Program-made: the position numbers and the translations under genes
In this document: positions 1 through 7,722 of the stretch, piece by piece
Layout of the letters: each line of letters opens with the position of its first letter
Numbering within the stretch: position 1 is the stretch's first letter
The notes under the pieces: generated by a model
What the model saw: only the letters and a program-made list of their open reading frames with translations
Told to the model about the DNA's origin: nothing
Database searches by the model: none
Assembly: GCA_014879855.1 (NCBI GenBank)
Contig: JACSRH010000102.1
Span: forward strand, 1 to 12,316
From: Caldilineaceae bacterium
GTDB taxonomy: Bacteria > Chloroflexota > Anaerolineae > Caldilineales > Caldilineaceae
Direction: 5' to 3'
DNA: 12,316 bases

Positions 1-152
1 GCTCCTCTGCCTCTTTGCGCCTCTGCGTCAAAGGGATGTCTTTTCAAACAGCACCCATGCCTCTGTGGGATGCAATCGAACATGAAATGCCTTTGCGCCT
101 CTGCTTCTCTGCGCCTTTGCGTTAAGAAACTATTTTCAAGTCAGCTTCTTAG
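1..152 (-). repeat. Left copy of an interspersed hairpin plus CGCAAAGG-array element
   Basis: Read on the minus strand from 152 to 1, this matches the right window end (12129-12279) almost base for base over its first 60 or so positions, then with more substitutions and small indels. The shared order is a terminal hairpin, an array of CGCAAAGG-like units, a spacer containing TGTTCGATTG and TGTTTGAAA, then TTTGACGC followed by GCGCAAAGAG-like units. The hairpin arms are 123-131 and 143-151. They pair perfectly except for one position that becomes G-U when transcribed leftward. No ORF here looks real. Such repeats are common between genes in several bacterial phyla; their function is not known to me. 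The remaining bases up to the lipoprotein stop (153-209) show nothing recognisable. Confidence 0.8.
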
Positions 153-209
153 CCTGCAAATAGCTTGACGCAACGTTACAGAGAGCAAAAACACCAGGAA
201 TAAAGTTTG

Positions 210-953
210 TTACTGGACGACCAGCAATTCCCACGCGCCATCATTCAGCAGGTTGAAATAGCGGATCGTGGCGTCTTCGAAGCAGGCCAGCAAACGCCCC
301 TGCTCAAAGGACTGGACGACCGTGTGCTGGCACAAGCGCTCCTCGCGATCGATCATGCCAAGTTGCTCTTGTAGCCCCTCAACAGAGCACCACAGCTTGC
401 CAAAGCCGCGGCGCGGCAGCGGCGGTGAGGAGGGCGGCGCATTCAACGGATTACAGGAAAATTCAGGCTGGTTCTCGTCCCAGGTGTCACGGTACGATTG
501 CCAGGATTGGTCGGGAAACAGGACGTAGATCTGTTGTTCGTTGCCAAACCAGAGCATGAAGCGGCTGTACTCCGGCCCCTCGCCAAACTCGTTGATGCCA
601 ACCGCTTCGTTGCTGCTGGCGCTGACTGCACATCCCAGCTTGCGGTAAAGGTCAGGATAGCCCGCCAGATCAATGTCGTAGTCGATGCTGCACTGGCCTT
701 CGCTTTCGTCCACTGTGAGCACGGAGACTGTGGGCGTCGCCGCAGGCAAGGCGGCTGCTTGCACCGGCGCATCCGCGCTGACGGGCAGCGTCTCTTCGCT
801 CAATGGCGTGATCGCTTCCGGGGCAGGCGAGGCAAGCGTCGGCGTTGCCGTCGGCTCAGGCGGCGCGTCTTCCCCGCCACAGGCAGCCACTGTATAGATG
901 ACAAGAATGAGCAACAGAATCCGCACCGGCATTGACCATCGCTGCACCTTCAT
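210..953 (-). CDS. Small lipoprotein with Pro/Thr-rich linker and RGFGKLW-type domain
   Basis: Predicted 247-residue exported lipoprotein of unknown function. From the ATG at 953 it has a basic start, a hydrophobic core (residues 11-22, RILLLILVIYTV) and a lipobox VAAC with Cys25 as the lipidation site. A Pro/Thr/Ala-rich low-complexity linker follows (about 26-80). The folded part (about 85-247) holds a first aromatic unit with FMLWF, IYVLFPD and WQSYRDTW, then RRGFGKLW (181-188), then a second weaker unit with SFEQGRLLACFEDATIRYF. Similar modules recur in exported Chloroflexota proteins, as far as I recall. Five cysteines downstream of Cys25 may form disulfides. Start choice: the GTG at 989 has a better Shine-Dalgarno (AAGGAAA, about 9 bases upstream), but the ATG at 953 gives a more typical lipoprotein signal; either keeps the lipobox. 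Any longer reading runs into a non-coding repeat. It lies 174 bases after the second GT-C gene. Confidence 0.72.
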   Translation of the reverse strand: MKVQRWSMPVRILLLILVIYTVAACGGEDAPPEPTATPTLASPAPEAITPLSEETLPVSADAPVQAAALPAATPTVSVLTVDESEGQCSIDYDIDLAGYPDLYRKLGCAVSASSNEAVGINEFGEGPEYSRFMLWFGNEQQIYVLFPDQSWQSYRDTWDENQPEFSCNPLNAPPSSPPLPRRGFGKLWCSVEGLQEQLGMIDREERLCQHTVVQSFEQGRLLACFEDATIRYFNLLNDGAWELLVVQ

Positions 954-1038
954 GGCGCCGCACCGTTTGATATCGCTTAATTTATTCACTACACAATTTC
1001 CTTTTCGATTTATGACTTCACTGTGAACAGCTCTGTCA

Positions 1039-1117
1039 GCCACAAAGAAACTAGAGAAAAAAGGTTGCCCTGTCTGCTCTTTGCGTTCTTTTGTGGCAGA
1101 TTTCTCGGCTTTCTGCC
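1039..1117. repeat. Imperfect palindromic intergenic repeat, two overlapping stem-loops
   Basis: Between the second GT-C gene and the lipoprotein gene. GCCACAAA (1039-1046) pairs with TTTGTGGC (1090-1097), with a shifted extension of AGAAA/TTCTT-type bases inside. An overlapping dyad pairs GGCAGA (1095-1100) with TCTGCC (1112-1117). On the minus strand the interior reads AACGCAAAGAGCAGA, resembling the CGCAAAGG core of the window-end repeats, so it may be a decayed relative. It could act as a terminator or RNA-processing structure for the upstream operon, but no clean U-tract follows the stems. The AT-rich bases 954-1038 probably carry the lipoprotein promoter and leader; I see no convincing -35/-10 pair. 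Confidence 0.5.
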
Positions 1118-1127
1118 GCGAAGTCAA

Positions 1128-3476
1128 TTATTGAACCTGAATCGGCCCCAGGTCAATGGCGTAACTTGCCGGCCCTGCGCTGACGGCCAATCGTTGACCG
1201 CTCACAGGATCATAGAGCCCAACGGCAAGCGTGTAGCGGCCCGCGGGGAGCGTCGTCGGCAACAACAAGCCATAGTGATCGACGATCTCCTCGCCTGACT
1301 GCCACGTGCTGGTGGGACGCATCCACTGGACGGGCTGGCCGTCGCGCTGTAAAAGCTTGTCGCCCTGGGCGTCGAGCAAGTGAACAAAGACGTGATAGTC
1401 GGTGGTCACAGGTTGCAGGCTCTGCCAGAGCAGGGTAAGCAAAATGTGGCCGCCCGGCATGGCGGTGGGCGTCAGCGCATAGCCGTTCAAGCGAATCCAG
1501 CCGTTTTCCTCAGTCACCAGCGGCCCGGCCGGGTCGCCGAACACAGCGCCCAGCCCGTTTTCGGCCATGTCGGCAGCTTGCAGCATAGCATAGAGCGCCA
1601 GGCGTTGGTTGGACGGGCCGCTGACGCGGTCGTCGGCAAGCAGAAAATCTTCTGTGCGCAGCGCTCGCTCCCAGCCTGACTGCTCCGGCGCCCCATCGCT
1701 GGGCACGACCCAGGTGCGTTCGTAGCCAGTGCGAACGCGGTTCAGCACTGGCTTCTCGTCCTCACCAAGTGTATCTCGCTGAAACATGCCGTAAACCGGC
1801 AACGAGCCACGGTAAACATTGGCGAAGTCTTGCGTCTCTTCAGGGCGCAGCAGCAGCACTGCATCTCCCGCGCGTCCTTCTGTACGCAGCCGCTCGGCAA
1901 CGCTGCGCATTTCGGGCGCGACAAGCGTCGTGTCATAGTATGTCAGCAAGCCCAAGGTCAGCAGGAGCAGCGCGACCGCGTACAGCCCGTTGCGTGTGTG
2001 GTCGTCGGCGTCCTCATGTTGTGAGCTGCGCATCTGCTTCACCAGCAGCAGCAGCCCGACGAAAACGCCGGCCAGGGCCACGGCCAGCGCCAGCCAGTCG
2101 ATGCCAGCGGGCCAGCCGCCACGCCACCACGCCAGGTGAATCGTTTCTGGCCGCACCATCTGCCACTGCATGACGAGTGGCGAATAGCGCAGCGCGGTGA
2201 AGGTCTCCTCGGCGAAAAGCGGCGTCACCACCGCGGCCAGGCGATCCTGCACCAGGCGGTAAGGAACGAGCAGACCAAGCACTTGCACTGCGAACGACGC
2301 CACTGCCAACCCAGCGCCGATGACGACGCCCACCCCTCCCAGCACCCGGTCAGATGTCAACGCCCGCCAGCCAGGGAGCGCCAGCAAGGTCAGAAAGGGC
2401 AGCGTCGGCACGATGAAGCGCGCGCCCCAACTGTAGCCGCCATGCCACATGTACCACTTCGCATAGACTGAAAAGTAGACCGCAATGAGCGCCAGCGCCA
2501 GGAATAGAATCCGCGGTTGTCGACGCCAGAACCAGAGCACACCCGGCAGCGCCAATACCAGGATAGGGTTGTACCAGAGCACGCCGCGCGCCGGGCCGAC
2601 GGTCAGGCCGAACAGTCCAAACAGCCAGTTGGCGCTGAAAGTCTCGCTCGCCACATAGCCTGTATCCCACACACTGCCAAAGCGCAGCCGATTCCACCAG
2701 AGCGAAAGCAGGCCAGCCGCCACGATGGGAATGGCAAAGGCGACGACAGGCCGCCAGTAGCGCCAGAATGCGCGCCGGGCGCGGGTTGCAAAATCGTGGC
2801 CAAGCTGCTGAAAAGGCGGCGTCAGCACGAGCAGCAGCCCCACAGCATAGATCGGAAGCGTCATCAGATTGATCGTGCGCGTCAGGTAAGCAATTCCCCA
2901 GGCCAGACCGCCCCCAAACAGATAGAGTTTGCGCTCCGACTGTGCGTAGGAAAGCAGCCCGTAGGCCGCGGCAAAGAGGCCCCAGCCAGCCACCGGGTCG
3001 CTGAAAAAGGTCTGGGTGTAGGGCCAGGCCATGGTCGCCAGGCCAAAGATCAGCGCAGCTGCAATCGCGTGTGTGCGCGACCAGCCCAGGCGCCGGCCAG
3101 TGCGAAAGAGCAGCGCGCCGGTCCACGCGGTCAGCAGCGGGTTGAGCAACAGCGCCGCGTGCACCAGCCCGAGCGAGGGCCAGAGTTTGGCGAGCCACAC
3201 CAACGGCGCGGCCAGCCACACCATCCCCACGCCTTTACGCGAGTAGAGATTGCCATCCGGCCCGAGGTTGCCCTGCTGGTTGCCCATCCACAACAGTTGG
3301 TTGCTGTCGTACGCGCCTCGACGCACCAAGCTCTCAGTTGTCGCAAAGGTGGAAAGACCGTCGCTGCTGTCGATGACGCCGGTGAAGGTCAGCATGTAGC
3401 AGGCGAGCAGAAAGCCAAAGATGAGAAAGGCGGTGCTGCGGTCTTTGAGGCTGAGGTCGCGATGGGTGCTCTGCAT
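1128..3476 (-). CDS. GT-C membrane glycosyltransferase (GT39/ArnT-like) with C-terminal beta-rich domain
   Basis: 782-residue polytopic membrane protein, likely moving a sugar from a polyprenyl-phosphate carrier to an acceptor on the outer face of the membrane. After a short basic N-terminus comes a first membrane helix (about 15-33) and an acidic loop with D36 and D39 (VIDSSDG), the usual place for the GT-C catalytic or metal-binding acid. Then GPDGNLYSRKGVG (72-84), a pattern seen in GT39-like proteins. About a dozen hydrophobic helices follow to roughly residue 515. The rest looks soluble and extracytoplasmic: a mixed region with AGDAVLLL (about 536-543), then a beta-rich module (657-782) with LWQ, PTSTWQSGE and GRYTLAVGLYD. 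That module recurs in the upstream neighbour. The start is 4 bases after the neighbour's stop, with no strong Shine-Dalgarno, so translation is probably coupled. Substrate unknown. Confidence 0.8.
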   Translation of the reverse strand: MQSTHRDLSLKDRSTAFLIFGFLLACYMLTFTGVIDSSDGLSTFATTESLVRRGAYDSNQLLWMGNQQGNLGPDGNLYSRKGVGMVWLAAPLVWLAKLWPSLGLVHAALLLNPLLTAWTGALLFRTGRRLGWSRTHAIAAALIFGLATMAWPYTQTFFSDPVAGWGLFAAAYGLLSYAQSERKLYLFGGGLAWGIAYLTRTINLMTLPIYAVGLLLVLTPPFQQLGHDFATRARRAFWRYWRPVVAFAIPIVAAGLLSLWWNRLRFGSVWDTGYVASETFSANWLFGLFGLTVGPARGVLWYNPILVLALPGVLWFWRRQPRILFLALALIAVYFSVYAKWYMWHGGYSWGARFIVPTLPFLTLLALPGWRALTSDRVLGGVGVVIGAGLAVASFAVQVLGLLVPYRLVQDRLAAVVTPLFAEETFTALRYSPLVMQWQMVRPETIHLAWWRGGWPAGIDWLALAVALAGVFVGLLLLVKQMRSSQHEDADDHTRNGLYAVALLLLTLGLLTYYDTTLVAPEMRSVAERLRTEGRAGDAVLLLRPEETQDFANVYRGSLPVYGMFQRDTLGEDEKPVLNRVRTGYERTWVVPSDGAPEQSGWERALRTEDFLLADDRVSGPSNQRLALYAMLQAADMAENGLGAVFGDPAGPLVTEENGWIRLNGYALTPTAMPGGHILLTLLWQSLQPVTTDYHVFVHLLDAQGDKLLQRDGQPVQWMRPTSTWQSGEEIVDHYGLLLPTTLPAGRYTLAVGLYDPVSGQRLAVSAGPASYAIDLGPIQVQ

Positions 3477-3480
3477 AAAA

Positions 3481-5733
3481 TCAACGCACGTCTACAGTCA
3501 CGGTCACATGGTCGGCGGTTGCGCCGTCGGGCAAGGTTGCTATTTGCCGGCCCGCCGCATCGTACAGACCAATGTGCAGGGTGTACAGACCAGGCGGGGC
3601 GTCGGCTGGAATAGACAGGCGATAGGCGTCGCGCACTGGCTGATTTGGCGCCCACGTGTTGGTCGGCGCCAGCCCATTGACGGGCAGATTGTCCTGCTGC
3701 GCCGCCATCTGCCCGTCGGGCGCAAACAATTGTGTGAACACCGTGTAGCTGTCTGCAACCACGGCTGGCGTCTGCCAGTATAACACCAACGGCAGGTCAG
3801 CGCCTCTTTGCGCCTCGCCCAGCGCCACGCCGCGCAGATCGATGCGCCCTTCCTTGACCACAAACTGGGCTAAGTTGGCGTCTGCCGGCAATGAGATTAC
3901 ACGCGCCACCTCACAGGCGCCGAGCCGTTGCACGTCGCGCGTATAGACGCCCGGTGCGGCAAAAAAGTTCGTGGCCGCGGCCGACCATTGCCCCGTCGCA
4001 GCCGGGCTGCTCGCGACGTCGGTGTCCCGCTCGATCCACCAGAACTCCCCCTGGCGGCTGATCGCCGCGAGTTTTTCCGCCTTCACGTCCGCGGCGGGGC
4101 GGTCATCTGGATTGTAGCCATCGACGACGACCAGGTGATACGCCGCGCCTAGCCACGGGTAGAGATCGCTCCACAAGGCAGTGTCGTCCATTGCCAGCGT
4201 GCGGGTGAGACCGCCGGCCTGTGCGTCGAGATAAGCGACGGCCTCCCGGCAGGGATGTTCCGCCAGCCGGCGCGACTGGTAGGCCTGCGCCGCGCGCGGC
4301 GCACCCACCACCATGACGACCATCACCGCAGCCATCACCGCGGCGCTCAGGCCCACGGCTACGCGCTGCATCTGCTGGCCGCGACGCGGCGCGGGCCAGA
4401 TCTGACCGGCAAAGTCGACAGCGAGCAGTATCAGCAGCGCGGTGCGCGCCAACACCGTCGTCACCAGGATCCAGCGCTCGTCGGGCAACAAAATCAGGAA
4501 GACGCTGCTTTCGAGCACATTGAGCAACGTGAGCATGATGGCCAGCAGCACGCCAGAGAGATCGGGGCGCAGCAGCACCACAAAGGCGAGCACCCACACC
4601 ACAAACTGCGGACTCCAGCCCTTGCTGTAGAGAAAGAGCCAGATGATGCTCAGCGCGGTGAAGACAATGGGCGTGCGCACGCGCGTCCAGTCATAGCGCC
4701 GCGTGTAGAGCCAGAGATAGAGCAGCGCAAAGCCCAGCGTGATCCACGTCCATGGCAGGCTGGATGTCCACTGGCCGCCCGTTGCCAACCCTTGCAGGTT
4801 GCGCATATCGACCGGCACCCGCCCAAAGCTGTAGTAGCCATCCAGCAGCGCCCACAGGCTTTGCCACGGCGGGCGCAAGCTGTTGACGGTGAAACTACTC
4901 AACGCCAGCGAAGGGTTGAAGCGCGCCAGCGGCAGCCCAACGCCCACCACTACGCCCAAAAAGACAAGGATATAAAGTGCAGGCTTTAGCAGGTTGCCGG
5001 GCGAGCGCCGCTTGAACCATTCGTGGCGCAGCGCATCGAGGCTCAGGCGCGCGCCGAGCCAGCGTACGGCAACTGGCGCCAGCATCATGGGCGTCAGCTT
5101 GACCAGGAAGCCCAGCGCGGCCGCGACCGCGCTGGCGATCCACAGCCCGCGCCGCCGGCTCAGCAGCAGATCCAGCCCCAGTAGCAGGAAAAAAAGCGGC
5201 ATTGCTTCGAACCAGCCGAGCAACGTATAAACGGGAGCAAAGAGCATGGCGTAAAAGACAGTCGCTTTGAGCGGCAAGGGCAGCAGGTTCGCTGCGTCTG
5301 GAGTCTTGGGGGGGTGGATCGCTGGGATCGACAACTCGGCGCGCTTTTCGGTCTCCAGTCGTCGCGCCAGCCGGTGGATCAGGATGAAGTTGCCGATCTC
5401 AAAGAGCAATAGCTCCAGTCCAAAGAGCATGTGAAAAAAGAGCCGCGGCTCCACCCAGGGGGGGATGCGGCTCGACCACTCGAAAACCGGCAGCATCAGG
5501 GCCGCAAAAAGTGGCGGATACGCGGTCCACAGAGTCTCGAAAGTGGTGTAGCCCATCGGAAGCGTGAGACCCCACAAGTAATAAAATTCGTAGTCGGAGT
5601 TGTCAGCGATGAAACCGCCCGGGCGCAAGAGCAGAATGGCAAAGAACCGGAAGCTGGCAAAGAGCAGCAGCAACGCCAAAAACCAGCGATGAGCAATGTA
5701 GAAACGGCGCACGCGCGACCTGAAGTTTGTCAT
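3481..5733 (-). CDS. GT-C membrane glycosyltransferase (mannosyltransferase-like) with C-terminal beta-rich domain
   Basis: 750-residue polytopic membrane protein, a second GT-C-type glycosyltransferase candidate. An Arg-rich cytoplasmic start precedes helix 1 (about 18-37). The first outer loop has ADNSDYEFYYLWG with acids D44 and D47, the expected catalytic-loop position, and then AYPPLFA (71-77), a proline motif often seen in integral-membrane mannosyltransferase-like proteins. Helices continue to about residue 480. A soluble tail begins near 481 and includes AVAYLDAQ and LVVVDGYNPDD. It closes with a beta-rich module (about 627-750) with YWQ, PTNTWAP and GLYTLHIGLYD, clearly homologous to the C-terminus of the next gene although the membrane parts differ. 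Its ATG overlaps the stop of the flippase-like gene by 4 bases (ATGA, 5730-5733). Donor and acceptor cannot be told from sequence. Confidence 0.78.
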   Translation of the reverse strand: MTNFRSRVRRFYIAHRWFLALLLLFASFRFFAILLLRPGGFIADNSDYEFYYLWGLTLPMGYTTFETLWTAYPPLFAALMLPVFEWSSRIPPWVEPRLFFHMLFGLELLLFEIGNFILIHRLARRLETEKRAELSIPAIHPPKTPDAANLLPLPLKATVFYAMLFAPVYTLLGWFEAMPLFFLLLGLDLLLSRRRGLWIASAVAAALGFLVKLTPMMLAPVAVRWLGARLSLDALRHEWFKRRSPGNLLKPALYILVFLGVVVGVGLPLARFNPSLALSSFTVNSLRPPWQSLWALLDGYYSFGRVPVDMRNLQGLATGGQWTSSLPWTWITLGFALLYLWLYTRRYDWTRVRTPIVFTALSIIWLFLYSKGWSPQFVVWVLAFVVLLRPDLSGVLLAIMLTLLNVLESSVFLILLPDERWILVTTVLARTALLILLAVDFAGQIWPAPRRGQQMQRVAVGLSAAVMAAVMVVMVVGAPRAAQAYQSRRLAEHPCREAVAYLDAQAGGLTRTLAMDDTALWSDLYPWLGAAYHLVVVDGYNPDDRPAADVKAEKLAAISRQGEFWWIERDTDVASSPAATGQWSAAATNFFAAPGVYTRDVQRLGACEVARVISLPADANLAQFVVKEGRIDLRGVALGEAQRGADLPLVLYWQTPAVVADSYTVFTQLFAPDGQMAAQQDNLPVNGLAPTNTWAPNQPVRDAYRLSIPADAPPGLYTLHIGLYDAAGRQIATLPDGATADHVTVTVDVR

Positions 5734-6821
5734 GTGGACAGGTCAGATGATGAGGGCGATGCAGGGTGGAGCGCACTTTCGACCGGGCCGGCGTCGATGC
5801 GCACGCGCTGGATTACCTCGCCAAAGCCGGCCAGCACCGTCACCAGCCCGCTGAAGATCAGAAAGCTCCAGTAGGTGATGAAGCGGATCAAGAGCACGGC
5901 CGCGCCAACGTTGAAGGCTGTAGCGGGCAGCAACGCAAAAAGCGCCACATACGCGGCGTCGATCTGGCCGATGCCGCCGGGCGTCAACGGCGCCGCGGCC
6001 AGCACATCAACCGTGAGCGCGACAAATGCCGCCACATCCAGCGGCGTCGTTGCGCCCAGGCTGCGCAGCACGCACCAGACAACCAGCGCATCGCACAGCC
6101 AGATGTAGAGACTCTCCGCGGTCACCAGCGCGCCGCGGCGCGGCTGCTGGATCAGGACGCGCAGGCTGGCGACCAGTTGCTCCACAAAGGTCAGGAGCGA
6201 CTGCCACAGCCGCTGCTGGCTCCACCGGCGCAGCCAGCCGGCCACAGGCGGCGCCACCACGATGCCAATAGCGAAGATCGCCAACACGCCGACCGCCGCG
6301 GCATAGCTCGCCACCAGCCAGCCGGGCGCCTGCGTGCGCAGCACCACCCAGCCAAAGCCGGCGCCCAAGCTGACAATTGCCATAATGTCCAATGCCCGTT
6401 CCAGCACAATCGACCCCAGGCTGGCGGCCACCGGCACGGGTGCATGGCGCGGGCTGTCGAGCCGCAGCACGCCGATGCGCATGAAGTCGCCCGCGCGCGC
6501 GGGCAGCAGCGCGCTTACAAACCAACCTGCCAGCAGCAGACCAGTCGTGTAGAAATAGCCAAGTTGATACCCCATCATGCCAAGGATGCGCTGCCAACGA
6601 TGGCCGCGCACAGCGAAGCTGCTGTAGTGGATGAGCAGCGCCAGCAGCAACCAGCGCGCATCGGCCGCGGCAATCGCCTGCAGCGCTGCCTGCCCCCCGA
6701 AGAAAGCGAGCAACAGCGCCCAGGTCACGACGCCCAGCCCGATCAATAGTAGCAGCCGTCCCCGCGGCAGCCAGTGGGACGGCGCGGGGGCGGAAGATGA
6801 ACCCTTCTCCATGCCATCCAT
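5730..6821 (-). CDS. Flippase-like lysylphosphatidylglycerol synthase TM-region family protein
   Basis: 363-residue integral membrane protein of the LPG-synthase transmembrane-region family (YbhN/AglD-like, UPF0104 type), lacking the soluble aminoacyl-transferase domain of MprF. Visible hallmarks are LLPARAGDFMRI (105-116), VLERALD (139-145) and PLTPGGIGQID (278-288), set among about eight hydrophobic helices. Members lacking the catalytic domain are often found beside glycosyltransferases and are thought to flip or handle lipid-linked intermediates; this is family inference. It leads a tightly packed unit with two GT-C genes. Start: a longer frame opens with TTG at 6872 but has no ribosome binding site, and its extra 17 codons are antisense to an antitoxin relic. 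I therefore prefer ATG 6821; ATG 6812 is also possible. The Ser/Pro-rich C-terminal tail (about 354-363) looks cytoplasmic. Confidence 0.85.
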   Translation of the reverse strand: MDGMEKGSSSAPAPSHWLPRGRLLLLIGLGVVTWALLLAFFGGQAALQAIAAADARWLLLALLIHYSSFAVRGHRWQRILGMMGYQLGYFYTTGLLLAGWFVSALLPARAGDFMRIGVLRLDSPRHAPVPVAASLGSIVLERALDIMAIVSLGAGFGWVVLRTQAPGWLVASYAAAVGVLAIFAIGIVVAPPVAGWLRRWSQQRLWQSLLTFVEQLVASLRVLIQQPRRGALVTAESLYIWLCDALVVWCVLRSLGATTPLDVAAFVALTVDVLAAAPLTPGGIGQIDAAYVALFALLPATAFNVGAAVLLIRFITYWSFLIFSGLVTVLAGFGEVIQRVRIDAGPVESALHPASPSSSDLST

Positions 6822-6841
6822 TTTGCGGAGGAATGTGCGGA

Positions 6842-7007
6842 ATGGCAAATTGGTCGAGTTAGTTTCAAACAACAGATTTCATTGCGTCTGGAGCCAGAGG
6901 TGATCGAGCGTTTGAAAATCGTCGCCAACCGCAAGGGGATCGGTTATCAGACCCTGATTCGGATGTGGGTGATGGAGCGGTTGGCGCAGATGAGCGAGGG
7001 CGCATAA
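6842..7007 (+). pseudogene. Broken CopG/BrnA-type ribbon-helix-helix antitoxin, frameshifted
   Basis: This is the only plus-strand coding trace. In the frame ending at TAA 7005-7007, codons from about 6864 read FKQQISLRLEPEVIERLK, then IVANRKGIGYQTLIRMWVMERLAQ. This closely resembles the C-terminal DNA-binding part of CopG-family antitoxins of the BrnA kind (RLEPE, KGIGYQTLIRMW, ERL). That frame has no ATG or GTG; its only start-like codon is TTG 6882. Upstream in another frame sits ATG 6842 behind GGAGG (6827-6831, 10-base spacing). It reads MANWSS and stops at TAG 6860-6862. Removing one base near 6857-6860 would join the two into a protein of about 54 residues, so a one-base insertion, or a sequencing error, is likely. 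Known full-length relatives are often longer, so N-terminal loss is the alternative. No BrnT-like toxin is adjacent. Confidence 0.65.
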
Positions 7008-7032
7008 AACGCCTGTGGGTTCCTTTCTCCAT

Positions 7033-7052
7033 TTCGCATCGCAGAATGCGAA
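7033..7052. other. Short perfect hairpin downstream of the GNAT gene
   Basis: TTCGCAT (7033-7039) and ATGCGAA (7046-7052) form a 7-base-pair stem with a 6-base loop, 26 bases beyond the GNAT stop. No T-run follows in either direction, so it is not a classical intrinsic terminator. It may still mark the end of the CoA-transferase/GNAT transcript or the end of the antitoxin relic. Confidence 0.35.
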
Positions 7053-7077
7053 GTTCATTGTGTTGCAACCGCCACGA

Positions 7078-7722
7078 TCAAGCCGCGGCCAGCTTTGCCC
7101 GATAGAGATGCATCGACCGTCCATACAGCGAGAACGCCTGCGCGTAGGCAAAGCCATAGCGGATGTAAAAGCGTTGCGCGGCGTCGTTGGCCGCGTCGAC
7201 GGTGACGTCGAGCACGGTGACGCCGCGGCGCTGGCATTCAGCCTGAAGCGCGGCCACCAGCAGCGCGCCGATGCCTGCGCGGCGCCGCGCAGGCTCGACC
7301 ATGATCGACAGCAGTTCGGCCGGCGTGGATGTCTCGGCTGGGGTAGAGTGAAGCAAGGGATAGGCCAGCGTTTGCGCAGCGCGCGCGGCCAGGGCAGGAT
7401 GGCGGCCAAAGCGCCGCAGCAGCGGCGGCAGAAAGGCCGGCAAGCGGCGCGTGCCCAGCTCTAGAAAGAGCGCGGCGATACTGGTCGTGGCGCTGACAAA
7501 GCCGAGCAGCGCGTGGGGCTGGCTAGGATCGATCGCGGCAAAGCCAAAGCCTGCCGGCGACAGCGGCAGCGTCTGGTAAAGCACCGTCAGCACGTCGGCG
7601 CCCAGGCTGGTCAAAAACGTGCCCGGCTGCCCCAAAATGTGCAGCCGGGCCGCGTGCGTGGCATGGTGCGGTGCGAGCGGAACAAGTGTAATCCGTTCGA
7701 GCTGAGCAGGATGCTTCCCCAT
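7078..7722 (-). CDS. GNAT-family N-acyltransferase
   Basis: 214-residue GCN5-related acyltransferase that should move an acyl group from a CoA donor to an amine; substrate unknown. The N-terminal part has a FLTSLGADVLTVLYQTL segment (36-52), a pattern seen in a GNAT subgroup. The acyl-CoA core is clear: strand beta4 LLSIMVEP (137-144), the pyrophosphate-binding loop RRRAGIGALL (146-155), then TVLDVTVDAANDAAQRFYIRYGF (motif B, 169-191). An Ala/Leu/Arg-rich insert (about 92-125) lies between the halves. Start: ATG 7722 shares its A with the TGA of the upstream CoA-transferase gene (TGATG), a classic coupling junction. A TTG one codon earlier is possible but less likely. The coupling suggests work with the same acyl-CoA pool as its partner. 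Confidence 0.85.
   Translation of the reverse strand: MGKHPAQLERITLVPLAPHHATHAARLHILGQPGTFLTSLGADVLTVLYQTLPLSPAGFGFAAIDPSQPHALLGFVSATTSIAALFLELGTRRLPAFLPPLLRRFGRHPALAARAAQTLAYPLLHSTPAETSTPAELLSIMVEPARRRAGIGALLVAALQAECQRRGVTVLDVTVDAANDAAQRFYIRYGFAYAQAFSLYGRSMHLYRAKLAAA

Noticed and set aside
954..1127. N-terminal extension of the lipoprotein frame to 1127
   Set aside because: The added residues translate a palindromic repeat and would bury the lipoprotein signal about 80 residues into the protein.
2350..3219. Minus-strand frame of 289 codons overlapping the GT-C gene
   Set aside because: It is an out-of-frame shadow of the GT-C gene and lacks the membrane-helix pattern.
2517..3614. Long plus-strand open frame (365 codons) opposite the GT-C gene
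   Set aside because: It is antisense to a well-supported membrane protein. Its product is a low-complexity Arg/Gln/Pro-rich string with no domain, as expected for GC-rich antisense frames.
5766..6749. Plus-strand open frame of 327 codons
   Set aside because: It is antisense to the flippase-like gene, with Gln/Arg/Ala/His-rich composition and no recognisable motif.
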